Positions 36,371 to 47,184 of a stretch of DNA of 64,000 nucleotides are shown in pieces; the first letter of the stretch is position 1, and each line of letters begins with the position of its first letter. The notes beneath the pieces were generated by a model, which worked only from the letters and a program-made list of their open reading frames with translations, did no database searches and was not told the origin of the DNA. Location of the stretch: contig OZ024718.1 of the NCBI GenBank assembly GCA_964016875.1, forward strand, positions 6,515,001 through 6,579,000, in the 5' to 3' direction. This stretch comes from Fallopia convolvulus. Lineage: Eukaryota; Streptophyta; Magnoliopsida; Caryophyllales; Polygonaceae. The position numbers were made by a program, and so were the translations under genes.

Positions 36371-37069
36371 ATGCAGAGTGATCAGCAATATTACCCTTGT
36401 GGAAACATGATGAACTCTTATGAGAATCATGAAATGGGGTTTGATATAACAGCTACTAACGCTGTTGGGGCAACGAATTTTCCGCTTGGGCTTCAGCCTC
36501 CTGAAAATTACCTTGACAAGTTCATCATCTTCGATCAGAATGTGGACAGAAGCCAGATGATGTATCATCCAGTATTCCCTCAGCAATTCACTTATCCTGG
36601 CTTTAATAATGCCCATCCCATTACCATGGATAACAATGTTGAGAGATGGAACAGGAATGAGGTGGAGAAAGAAATAACTTCTCCTTTCACTGAGGACCCT
36701 GATGAAATCAATGCGCTGCTGAGCCTTGATAATGACCAAGAATGGGAGTCTGAAGAGGAAGAGGTTAGCACAGCACGCACAAATGGATATGACGGGAGCA
36801 GTTCTCCTGATTCTAGCTGTAACTATGTTTCTAAATCCAAGAAGACAAAGCTCTCTTCCTCACACGGCGGAGGCAGCAGCAGCAGTTGTAACAACAACGA
36901 AAGGAAGAAAAAGAAGATGCAGAAAATGGTGAGCGTACTGCGAGGAATAGTTCCCGGTGGCCAAAGATTGAGTACAACTGCTGTGTTGGATGAAGCTGTC
37001 AAGTATCTGAAGTCTCTCAAGGTTGAAGTGGAGAAAAATGGAGCTGATGATACAAATAATCATTCTTAA
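36371..37069 (+). CDS. SAC51/SACL-family atypical bHLH transcription factor (bHLH142-145 group)
   Basis: 232 residues in a single coding exon. The N-terminal half is unstructured, with conserved patches (LGLQPPENYLDKFIIFDQ and TEDPDEINALLSL). An acidic stretch (EWESEEEEVS) and a Ser-rich linker follow. The C-terminal helix-loop-helix is at about residues 175-222 (KKKKMQKMVSVLRGIVPGGQ, then LSTTAVLDEAVKYLKSLKVEVEK). The basic region lacks the usual E-box-reading Glu/Arg pair, which fits a dimerising regulator. In Arabidopsis this group controls xylem differentiation under thermospermine. Leader exons end at 34854, then 35091-35230, 35406-35593, and 36073 onward. The gene is among the shorter members; which paralog it matches is not resolved. 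Confidence 0.88.
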   Translation: MQSDQQYYPCGNMMNSYENHEMGFDITATNAVGATNFPLGLQPPENYLDKFIIFDQNVDRSQMMYHPVFPQQFTYPGFNNAHPITMDNNVERWNRNEVEKEITSPFTEDPDEINALLSLDNDQEWESEEEEVSTARTNGYDGSSSPDSSCNYVSKSKKTKLSSSHGGGSSSSCNNNERKKKKMQKMVSVLRGIVPGGQRLSTTAVLDEAVKYLKSLKVEVEKNGADDTNNHS

Positions 37070-37289
37070 AATGGTCTCTGCCATTTAAATATGGTCATCA
37101 GCTGAAAGCTTATTTCAGCCAGGATGTAATAGTTTGGCGATCACTGATCTAGTTTGCCTTCTTTTCTTGTTATTTCACGCAGGATAATGCATTTAAACAA
37201 TGAAGTGTTGTAATCTTGTTTGCTTTAAACAATCAAGTTCACGGTAGCAGTTAATCTGCATTTTTTTTTCTGAAGTAATAAAGCTAGTT

Positions 37290-38621
37290 TTTTTTTTTTT
37301 TTTTTGATAAGGTAAGAATTCGGAATACCAAACAAGCTTGGTAATCCGACAGGCCGTAATAAAAACAGCAGCCGAGAAACGGCTAAGAGAGTAAAAACAA
37401 GCATGAATAGCTATGAAAGGTACACAACTCCGAAAAATAAGAACTAAGACAAGTTTGAGATCGGGATGAGTAAAGCACTATAAGAATAGCGCCGTAGGCA
37501 ATAAGTCGACCCCTCCTGGGCGTGTGAAACGGACTGCTGACGTTCCCTCCACCGAAATGGAGGATCTTCAGAAGCCACAAAGCACCAAGCGACCTAACCT
37601 AATACAACTCGATCCAATGTCAAACTCAGCTCTAATTCTTCGGAAGAATAGTACAGTAAATAAGTCTCGAGCTAACCAAGAAGAAAAAAAAGTCGAAGCC
37701 TCACAAGTAAAACGACACATTTTACTTGCAACGCAGGTAGACATAAAAAATGCTCCACAAGTGAGAAAAAACTTGCCTCGCAAGTAAGATATTATTTTTC
37801 CTAGCTAAGCAAGGACTTAATATTCATTATTTTTTCCATCTTGCATAGCAAGCAAATAAGTTGTTATTTTTCCTTTTTTCTTTAGACTTGCAGCCCAAAA
37901 AACTTGTGGCCCAAGCAGTTGTTTTCTCTTCTCTTTTTTTCTTCTTTTTTCTTCAAACAACTGCACCAGAGGTGAAGACCATCTCCCGCGGTGGTCTTTT
38001 GTTCCGACCATCTCAGGCGGTGATTCTTTTGCTCCGGCCGTCTCAGCCTTGCAACAGAGACAAGGCAAAGACGAAGTTCTTTATACCTTTCGAATCTGTT
38101 TTTTTTTCCTTTCAAGCCTTGCAAAGCAAGATGTACAAAGAGGTTTCTCAAAAAAGGGTGAAACACAAAGAATTATCAGATCTGTGTACACATCATGTCA
38201 TAACCAAGAACAATTTCAAACAACCCAAACAAGCTTCCTCAGCCTTTGGATTTTTTCTTTTTCAACTTTTCTTCATTTTGTAAACAGAGGGGTCTAATAA
38301 AGTGTGGTAAATCGAAGGGGGATGGAGAACGAACTTGTTGGCTTCCAATGAAGCCACCAACAAAGTCACCGGTGCGTGCACAAGCCGCCGGACAACCGCC
38401 AGCAAAGCCACCGCAACTCCACCAAACCAGAGAAAAAAACTATAGTTATAGCCTGAGAAATGAAATGATGGTATAGATAATAATCGATTGAGAGGGGAGG
38501 AAAGCAATTGGGGCTTAAATCACCATCTTTGGAGAGGATTAGTTGGATTTGAAGGTGGACGGTGGGCAATTGAAAGATAGGGTTTGGAGGATGGGAAAGG
38601 GGCAGAGGGTAAGAGAGGGAG
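37290..38621 (-). mobile_element. 1.33-kb polyadenylated retroposon with 20-bp target-site duplication
   Basis: Flanked by perfect 20-bp direct repeats (37270-37289 and 38622-38641, containing AAGTAATAAAGCTAG). A poly(T) run at the left (about 37288-37305) is the poly(A) tail of a minus-strand insertion. The last 300 bp (TTCGGTGGAGGGAACGTC to CCGAATTCTTACCTTATC before the tail) are homologous to 52045-52320. No open frame with a recognisable domain exists, so it is a non-autonomous element or a LINE derivative. It sits just downstream of the bHLH coding exon and duplicates an AATAAA signal. Confidence 0.82.
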
Positions 38622-39069
38622 CTGAAGTAATAAAGCTAGTTGTCTGTTCATTCCTTGCAGCAGAGAAATATAATGCTAGCTGAAGCCGTTGGCTGGAATA
38701 AAGTTCTTTCAAACTTTATGGTTTTTGTTGAAATCTACTTACTGACCAATCAACCTCAGCTCCAACATTTCAAAACCTAAAATGCCAAACCTAAAGTTAT
38801 GTGAGTTATGTGATATTGTAAAGACAGAAGTGAATTTGTTCATTGATAAAGCCTGGTAGTTTGTTTCCTCTAACACTTAGAGAAAAAAATATAACCACTT
38901 AGACTAGTCCAAAGTAGTTACAGAAAATCTATCCTGATTACATAATTACAAAGATTTTTTTATTGAATAATCTTTTTGGAAGTTTTTGAGTATTTTAGCC
39001 CAAAAAAGAAGAGTAAAACACTAGTGTGTTTGTTAGGTACCAAAAACTAGCAACTAGTTGTAAAACTAG

Positions 39070-39483
39070 CATCGTCAATGGGCTGCAGCTCGCTTGGGAG
39101 AAGGGCTACCGGAAAGTGCATTTGGAATCAGACTCCCAGTTAGCTATTAGATTGCTAGGTAAGAGGGTGACCAGTTGTCACCCGTTCTCTAGCCTGGTAT
39201 TCCAATGCCAAGGCTTAATTAGTAGGGATTGGACTATCCATTCCCGACATATCTACCGTGAGGCTAACGTTATTGCTGATAGCTTAGCGTCCCTTGCGTT
39301 TACTTTTCCTGTTGGTTTTCATGTATTGTCTGCCCCGCCAGAGGAGATTACAAACCTTTTGCATGATGATGTTAGGGGTCGGGCTATCCCCCGTTTGCTG
39401 ACTACTTAGCCCATTTTTCCCGTATTAATAAAACGCCCCCTTGAGGGGCCGGAGAGTACCGTCTCTCCTTCTACCAAAAAAAA
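39070..39483 (+). mobile_element. 5'-truncated L1-type LINE 3' end with 14-bp target-site duplication
   Basis: Contains the C-terminal RNase H region of a plant L1 ORF2 (AWEKGYRKVHLESDSQLAI, HIYREANVIADSLASLA) up to a stop at 39409. A short 3' UTR and an A9 tail follow. Perfect direct repeats AGTTGTAAAACTAG flank it at 39056-39069 and 39484-39497. The reading frame is still open, so insertion is recent. Confidence 0.88.
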
Positions 39484-39570
39484 AGTTGTAAAACTAGTTT
39501 TTGAGTTTTCCAACTAGTTGCAGAAACTCGTTTTAACGTTGTTTGTTTGACACATAAAAACTAGCAACTA

Positions 39571-39653
39571 TCTGAGGGGTACCTCCATCTTGACCCCCCA
39601 AATTTCGCTTCCAGCGAAACCTCACTGGGTCAATGTTGTTGTTGTTGTTGTTG
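39571..39653 (+). mobile_element. SINE S3, 3' fragment with (TTG)n tail
   Basis: Shares GGGGTACC, ATCTTGACCCC and CCTCACTGGGTCAATG with SINE S2, then ends in (TTG)6. Strongly 5'-truncated; no clear target duplication found. Confidence 0.7.
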
Positions 39654-40437
39654 TGTAGTTGTAAAACTAGTTTTTTTGACAAAGCTAGTTTTTAAAGCTT
39701 TTGCACTAATTTTTAGTAGTTTTTCGAATTAAGAAAATAATTATTTACTAAATAAGAATAACTCTATAATAAAATAAAAATAAAAATAAAAATTATTAAT
39801 TACTATAATAAACTAGTTGAACATTACCAAACAGTGTTTATATATATTTTTAAAACTTCAACTACTTTTACAGCTAGTTTTACAACTTCAACTAGTTTTT
39901 ATAACTCCAACTAGTTTTGTTGGTAATTAACAAACATAACAAGAGCATCTTTATTAGTTGCCCAAAAAACTTAGTTATCAATCTTTAAATATAATTTTTT
40001 TCTAATTATTTTACTGAAAAAAAGGAATATAAAGCAATTTGACTCTTGATGACTAAGGCCTTGTTCTTTTTTCCCCCAAAAATCACTTTCTCTCTAAAAC
40101 TTACTTTTAACAGTCTTGAAATTCGTGTACCCCTCTCTACTTTTTACGTTTTTCGAAACAAAAAAAAAAACTTTCATCCCAAAACAACTTTTTATATCCT
40201 AGTGAAACAATGCATAAAAATTAGGCAACTACGGTGGATACTAATTACACCTAAAAAGACAATTGTACCCTCTAAATAAACACGTGGCAACCTCTAACAG
40301 GCCTAATGTTCACACTTTGCCCTCACAAATACAAAAAATCCTTCACACAAGGCCATTTCTCAGCTGTTTTTGCACCTTATCATCTGATTCTCAATCCTCA
40401 TTCACCCCGTCTCTCCTCTGTTGCCTCCAAATCTACA

Positions 40438-41926
40438 ATGGCTACTCTCTCCCTCTCTCTCCTCCCCAAAACCCTATCCCCTCTATCCCAATCCCGTAAA
40501 CCCTCGTCTTCCCAACTCCCCATTTTATCTCTTCTCTCCATCTCCTCCTCCTCCTCGTCGTCGTCCGCATCATGGGCCGGAGCCAGATTGACCCGTCGGA
40601 GCCCGAGAAGGGGGAATCGGGTTCAGGCGGGGGCAGATGGAGACTACTCGTCGAAGAGGAGCAGCAGCAACAACGAGCAGAGGGAGAATATAATGTTACC
40701 CGGCTGTGACTATAACCACTGGCTGATTGTCATGGAGTTCCCCAAGGACCCTGCTCCCACCAGGGAACAGATGATTGACACTTATCTCGACACTCTTGCT
40801 ACTGTTCTCGGAAGGTTTCTTCTTTCCCTTTCGTGTTTTTTCTTCATGTACTAGAGTGTAATTTCAGGTTAGGTTAACTATTGCTAATTGGTGGGTGAAA
40901 CAAATGGCGAGATTGTTTGTTGAGGTTTACATTAATACCTACTTGGGTTGAAATTTATTGTAATTGGACCCTAGAATCTGGATGTATACTCAATTTGGTG
41001 TGGTGAATACGTTTGTTTCTGACTCTTGTTCAATTGTATTTGGCTTGTTGTTCTAGGGTGTAGGTGGGTTTGGGGATAGTTTGCAGGAATTGTTATGCTT
41101 CCTTGTGTTGGATGATGGAATTATACCCGAATTAGATTACATTGAGTGGTGAGATTTAGGGGGACTCCATGAGCCATTAATTAGCCTAATACTATAAAAA
41201 AGGAACACGAACATCAAAGAGTTTCAACTCTGTGCTATTGATTTTTGATGGTTCAATGCTTCATGATTTGGAGGGGATTTTTTTTATTACTGATAAATTG
41301 GGAGTTTCTTGATTCATGCTCAATGGCTTTTGATGTTTTTTCCCAGCATGGAGGAAGCAAAGAAGAATATGTATGCTTTTAGCACGACAACGTACACAGG
41401 GTTCCAGTGCACCGTAGATGAAGAGACTTCTGAAAAGTTCAAGGGTGAGTGTTGAGTGACAATCCAATTGTGATTCGTTTCTCCATGATAGTTTATGATG
41501 CTTGCTTGCTGTGTTAAACTGTTGACTGATCAGTTGAATTCTGGGTTTATGCAGGATTACCAGGAGTTCTGTGGGTGTTGCCTGATTCATACATAGATGT
41601 TAAGAACAAGGACTATGGAGGTAATCTTTCTTCGTATAGCGTCAAGCACATCTGATTATTCTTTGAGTCTGTTGAGGTTTCGAATAAGTTATGGTGTTTA
41701 GGTTTTAAAAATAAGTTATTGTGTTGAGGTTTCGAATATCTTTTGTGTTGCAGGGGATAAATACATAAATGGGGAGATTATACCATGCAAGTACCCAACC
41801 TATCAACCAAAACAAAAGAACAACTCAAAGTATGAGAACAGAAGATACGAGAGGCGAAGAGATGGTCCCCCTGGGACGACGAGAAGAACGAAGCCAGAGG
41901 AACCTTCAAAACAAACCTCAACCTGA
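40438..41926 (+). CDS. MORF9: multiple organellar RNA editing factor 9 (MORF9/RIP9), chloroplastic
   Basis: Partner of PPR proteins in C-to-U RNA editing of plastid transcripts. Four exons: 40438-40814, 41347-41444, 41555-41620, 41754-41926, joining in phase to 237 residues. The first about 60 residues are a Ser-rich transit peptide. The MORF domain is complete: NIMLPGCDYNHWLIVMEFP, SMEEAKKNMYAFSTTTYTGF, GLPGVLWVLPDSYIDVKNKD, GEIIPCKYPTYQPKQ. The short basic tail (YERRRDGPPGTTRRTKPEEP) matches MORF9 rather than MORF2 or the mitochondrial members. The start is the first ATG in frame that gives a normal transit peptide. A GTAAG donor directly after the stop and an AG at about 42038 suggest an intron in the 3' UTR. 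Confidence 0.94.
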
Positions 41927-42039
41927 GGTAAGAAGTTAAACTTGAAAGTAAACCTTGAACTGTTAAGATTTTTCTCCCAATTATGCTTATGGAAATGTAT
42001 TGCCATTGAGGAGCCTTTAATCTTGTTTTTTCATCAGGC

Positions 42040-44060
42040 TGGTGATGGTTTTAGTTGAAGAAAAGCTGGTTAGGCTGACGGAAACGGCTTTCCTTGTCAT
42101 GGACTATGCATTGATGCATAATCATTTCCTTTTGAACGTTGATAACATTGCTAAGATAGAAGGATTTGTTGCACTATGCATGTTGATATCATTCACTGCA
42201 AAGTCAGTGGGGTAATTTTGGAGTGAACAAAAAGTTATGTTATATGAGTAGTTTGAAGGATTTTTTTTTCATGGACTTTGATTAGTTCAGCTTTGTTATA
42301 TATGGTAGATGAATTATGAATAGATGCCATGGCATCTTAAACCTCTTTTTATGTCTTATTTCTTAGTTTCATTTTTGCTTTTGCATGGTCGCTAGCTTGG
42401 CATTTCATAGTTGTATTGCAAGGATGAAAGAGACATCAGCATCCCTCTTTGTTGCTTTGACAGTCAAAGAACATCTTCTCCTTTCACATTAGAAAGTGCT
42501 GGTTTAAACTGTTTAAATTTGAGTATTTTGAACATGTATGGAGTTTCTGGAAATGGTCGCCATTTCTTGACTTTTTCTAATATACTACGAGTATTTTTTT
42601 TTTTACCATAAACCCACCTTGAGAAAAAGAGTCAAATGGGCGGTCTAGTTTTCTGGTCGCCATGTCTTCATGTAATCATTTCTCTATTAAATTAAGTAAT
42701 CTAAACCGTAAGTGCTAATCTTCATCATGTTTTCATATTATGGCGCTCTTCGCACGTTTTGCCCATAAAAATAAACACAAATTCAAAGGTTTTTTTTAAA
42801 TTTCTTCAGGTTAAATGTAGACAAAAATAGGATTATGGCGGTTTTAAGCAATATAGTAAGCAATTTTAGTTCTATTTTCTCATGTGGGATACTCTCAACA
42901 ATTTTGATAGCAATTTTTGTCGGAGCTAGTTTTCTTGTGCCACCTACAAAATTAGGATTAATGCTCTTATTTTAGTTCTATTATGGTTTTAGGAGGATTG
43001 GTAAAGCACCTTAAAGAAGCAGCAAATCCTCTTGAGGTTCTTAAAAGTGTTAATTGGGTATGTCTGTAAAAAGTGAATGTTAAGGAAAAGTGATTATTGA
43101 GATTTGAGTTGGCAAAAAAGCCAAGGGACAACAAGCATGCATGGCCATTGTGAAACTTAAGACAACAGCAAAACATCCTTATCAATGTTTTTGTACTGAT
43201 AATTACTTCAAATTATGTTAATAAAAGTGAAAGAAAAAAAAGGTAAAACGAATTTGCAATTTAAGAAATACTCCATTGTAGTGTTATTTTCAGGTGCTGT
43301 GACTTGTTTATTTATTTGTAGCCCACAGATTCTTGTATACTCACGAACTGACAAACTGTGCCTCCCTAAATCCATCAAACAAAGGCTGCAACTAATCAGA
43401 TTCAAACCCACATTTTCAATGACAACGAAGAAACAATTGCAATATTTTCGCTTACTTTCTATAAATTATGGCCATTTTCTTCTCTGGAAGCTCATTTTTA
43501 TGAGCTTTTTTTGCAAAATAATAATTGCAATGCAATCTCTCTTGTAAAAGATTCGAAGTAAAATCGGTTTGTAGTTGGTTGGCAATGGCATGATTCGCTC
43601 AACTCATGAAAAACCAAGGTCTGTGTGCTTGGCAATGCTGAGCCAATCAATGGCTTTCTACACCACCTCTATTCTAGTGCACATATTGTTTTCTTGTTAA
43701 AAAGCTTACTTGTTCTTATCAAAAAAAAAATGGTTTGCTCAATATTAGTAAGCTCATTAACCAAGTTTTTGTAGGCATTCTCCATTGGACATACAAGATT
43801 GAAATAGTGACTTGAGCATCGTACAAGAAAGGGACATCAAATTTGTTACTTGAATTTGTCTCTGTTCTTACCAAACGATGTTTCCTCTAAAAATAGCACT
43901 CATATTAAATTCACACCCATCTTTCATTTTTTTGGCCCTGAATTTCAAAACCTTCTCAGTTAAAAAAATTTGAGAAGAAAACCATAATAAGCACTACCAT
44001 AATTTAATACTAGTAAAAATAAAGTTACTGACATGGGTAAAATTAGCAACTTTTCTAATC
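42040..44060. other. MORF9 3' UTR and AT-rich intergenic DNA
   Basis: After the probable 3' UTR (to about 42350) there are no further coding patterns. Open frames at 42967-43547 show no domain motif on either strand. Confidence 0.5.
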
Positions 44061-44065
44061 CTCCT

Positions 44066-44072
44066 TATAAAG
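44066..44072 (+). promoter_or_regulatory. TATA box of the DUF538 gene
   Basis: TATAAAG about 115 bp upstream of the ATG at 44182, followed by a C-rich leader. Confidence 0.5.
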
Positions 44073-44181
44073 AAGCGATCATCCCTAAGAATCATCCATC
44101 TCCCTCAAATGAGTCAATCTCCCATTCCCAAACACAGCTCCTTTCAATTCCAAAGCAAAACCCACAAACCCAAAGGAGAGA

Positions 44182-44655
44182 ATGAGAAAAACCCATCTTC
44201 TAATCTCCATCACAATTCTCCACCTTCACTTGTTTTTCATCCTCTCAGATTCTTCAATCCAAGACCTCCTCAGGAGCAAAGGCCTCCCAAGGGGGCTATT
44301 CCCAAACAATGTCAAGTCCTACAAGGTTGACTCCAATGGGCAGCTAGAGGTCATCTTTGAGCAGCCATGTCTGGCCAGGTTTGAAGGGGAGATCAGGTTT
44401 GACCGGGTGGTCAAAGGCAACCTCAGCTATGGTGGTCTGGTTGGAGTTGAAGGCATGACTCAGAGAGAGCTCTTTCTTTGGTTCTCTGTCAGGGACATTA
44501 TTGTAAATGACCCTTCTTCCGGGATCATCCTTTTCAACATTGGTGTTGCTGAAAAACAGCTCCCTTTGTCATTGTTTGAAGATCCACCTACCTGTAGACC
44601 ACAAAATCAAGGTGAACAACTAAGAAGAGTGAAGACCCAGTTCTTTATTTTTTGA
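44182..44655 (+). CDS. DUF538 family secreted protein
   Basis: 157 residues, no intron. Residues 1 to about 23 form a signal peptide (LLISITILHLHLFFILSDSS). The DUF538 domain follows: IQDLLRSKGLPRGLFPNNVKSY, CLARFEGEIRFDRVVKGNLSYGGL, GVEGMTQRELFLWFSVRDI, IILFNIGVAEKQLPLSLFEDPP with Cys near the end. Length and order are standard for this plant-specific family. Biochemical role is not settled; proteins of this family have been linked to stress responses. Start chosen as the ATG giving a full signal peptide. Confidence 0.9.
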   Translation: MRKTHLLISITILHLHLFFILSDSSIQDLLRSKGLPRGLFPNNVKSYKVDSNGQLEVIFEQPCLARFEGEIRFDRVVKGNLSYGGLVGVEGMTQRELFLWFSVRDIIVNDPSSGIILFNIGVAEKQLPLSLFEDPPTCRPQNQGEQLRRVKTQFFIF

Positions 44656-44659
44656 GTTT

Positions 44660-46540
44660 TTTTACTTTCTTTTTGCTGAATTTCTGGGTTATTTTGTTTT
44701 GGTGATTTGGAAATGCAGGGTGTTTGAGTTTGAGAATGTGGAAGGTGGGTTTTGAAGATCAGAGATGAGTTAAATTGTGGATTCAAGATTTTGGGTTGTG
44801 AATTCTGCAAATTTTTGTTCATCTTCTTTTTCCCCATTTGGGTTGTGTTATTCTGTTGATTAATCAAGTTTTTTTTAAAAATCTATAGAAAGAGTGGGTA
44901 AATGGGAGTTTAGGAATCAAAATTAGATGTTGAAGAATATCTTCTTCTGTTCTTCTATTGGAGATTTGGAGTGATGCATTGACTGTTTGAAGGTGAGGTT
45001 TTTTTTCCATTTTTGTTTATGTTTGTCAAAGGAATTGCTCTTTTTGGTAAATAATAGAACCAATTAAAATTTTGAAGGTCATTGTACTTTGAGTAGGTTA
45101 CGTTAATTTAATTTGTTTTTTCAAATTGAAGTTTAGATTGATGTAAGATCCTAAATTTACTAGTTTTATGCACCAAAAGTAGTACTGTACTAACTATTTT
45201 TTGTTTGAGCAAAGTAGTACCAACTTTTAGTGTTACTACTTATAGTAACCAAAACTTTATGACTTAAACATCCAAATGTAATCACTTGATCAATATTATA
45301 TAAATTCAGGTTCAACCTGACCTATATTTTACAAAAGATATCAAGTAATGCCTAAAATTAATAAGATGAATTTGAAAATATAACAATTATGAACAAACAA
45401 AAAATTATTATTTTTGAGTGGGTAAAAATTAGACAAAACCCAAAGGATTTAGCTAGACTTGAAGTTCTCTATTATGCCGAATTTGGTTGGTATTTAACGA
45501 GTGATGATGCTGAATTTGGTTGGTATTTAACGAGTGATGTAAATGAACAACAAAACCAGCTACAACATTGCAATTACAACATACATACTTTTATTCTAAC
45601 AACCTCAAAGAATTGCAAGTTCACAAGAGTACTATAATTAAAATTTCAATAGGCCATGAACATGATCGAATACCCAAGTAAAGCATTAATGACTAATATG
45701 CTATCTCCTCGAAAATAAATTTTCTTTTTCAATTGTCTCTCCTTATCCGCACATAGAACATTATAGATCTCTACAACTTCTACTTGCACACACTCCAGTT
45801 TAGATTATAAATGGCATCCAACCAAATAACCTCGCTGAGGTGATTTCTAATTACGAAGTCCATTATTGCGTATCCATTTTCTCTTTTAGTGCCATCTTCA
45901 AGCTCCTTTTCCTCTTCCATCCTCCTTTGTGCATGGTTGTCGTTATTTACACTGTCGCTCTCAAGCACAAATCATGTTAAGTTGAACTTCTGCAATGGAG
46001 GCAAAATCAAACGATATCCAAATATAAGTTGGAGGCGAAATTAAACCTTCAAAAGCAACTAAGGAGAAAGAGAGGGGGAAGAAGAAGAAGAAGAAGAAGA
46101 AGAAGAAGGACTATGGAGACAGTTTAATTTCGTGATTGGGGGTGCGTAGGAGTTTTAAATTAAAAGCCCTAATTTTCATTTTTGATCTTATCAAACACAA
46201 TTCCTAGAATCAATTAACCCGATTCTTAATCCCCAACTTGATTCTTCATCCCCATCCCGATACCTCATTCCTAACCCAATTCCCATAATCATACCAAATG
46301 GGGCCTTAATAGAATTGCTCATGAGTAGAATTGAGTCATGGGTAATAGGTTTGAAGGTTGGGAGAGTTATATCCCCTTGGCCTTGTGAGTTGATGACATT
46401 ATTTTTTTTTCAAAAGGAAAAAGGACATCATGGAGAGCCTTGATTTTGGATCATATTTATTATCAATGTTTATATGTTTAGATTATTCATTCCTTTCTCT
46501 CAGACAGTGCACGTTGTTTACACTCTCACAAATTTTTTCC
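44660..46540. other. intergenic DNA with two simple repeats
   Basis: A near-exact tandem duplication of about 30 bp (GAATTTGGTTGGTATTTAAC unit) lies at 45478-45538. A (GAA)n tract lies at about 46080-46109. At 46180-46320 there is one arm of a MITE-like sequence ending CAAATGGGGCC. No gene recognised. Confidence 0.5.
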
Positions 46541-46547
46541 TCTTTTT

Positions 46548-46750
46548 AGGAGTCGTTTGTTTCTATACTAGGAATCGGGTTGGAACAGGTTTCACTCATA
46601 CCCATCTCAAAAATAAGGTATGGAATCATGTGCATTTTGAGGAAATGAGAATGAGCCATACCTAAACCTTGTTTCATACCAAACACTAACAATGGGATAG
46701 GCCATACCTAACCCGATTCCATATATCCTAGGTATAGAACCAATCAATAG
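46548..46750. mobile_element. foldback MITE-like element
   Basis: Left part TTTCTATACTAGGAATCGGGTT and, on the other strand from the right, GGTTCTATACCTAGG then ATGGAATCGGGTT form imperfect inverted arms. Target duplication not clear. Confidence 0.45.
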
Positions 46751-47184
46751 TAAATAGTTGCATCCTTTTTTAAAATCAGCAAATATGAAAAATATTAAAA
46801 ATTAATTTCAAATCGAATTCCTATTTGTAACCTACTTAGAAAAACTTACCCTCTGGTCCTCTACCTATGAAATAAATTAAGTGCCTTGTATGAGTATTTA
46901 AATTGGTTTGTGCGCCCTACATATGGTGACTTAGTGATAGAAGCCATGAGAAAATATCGGGAGGTTTCAAATTTGATCCATGTTTTTGCTTTTACACTTG
47001 AGTGAAAAATTAAGTCTCACCATTATTCTTTTTATTGGATTGTGTCGGTTGACAAAAGCCTCTTTACCTGATTATGCGTTTTGCCAACCGGTTTATAAAC
47101 TCGAAATTAACTACCAAAGGTGGATAAAAAAATTATTTTGTGCTAAGTAGCTCAATGTATAGAGAAACAAGGAGTAGAAATTAC

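Larger units (their letters stand above)
39024..39936. mobile_element. CTAGTT-rich inverted-repeat element hosting an L1 and a SINE
   Basis: The left end TGTTTGTTAGGTACCAAAAA and the right end, read inward on the other strand, TGTTTGTTAATTACCAACAA, are inverted relatives. Between them the motif AACTAGTT recurs many times in both orientations. The L1 fragment (39070-39483) and SINE end (39571-39653) interrupt it, leaving about 400 bp of original MITE-like DNA. Outer borders are approximate. Confidence 0.5.

Noticed and set aside
37861..38283. 140-codon plus-strand ORF and overlapping minus-strand ORFs
   Set aside because: All lie within the TSD-flanked 1.33-kb retroposon and overlap one another without domain similarity.
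45780..45968. 62-codon minus-strand ORF with acidic stretch
   Set aside because: No conserved motif or gene structure; it may be chance.
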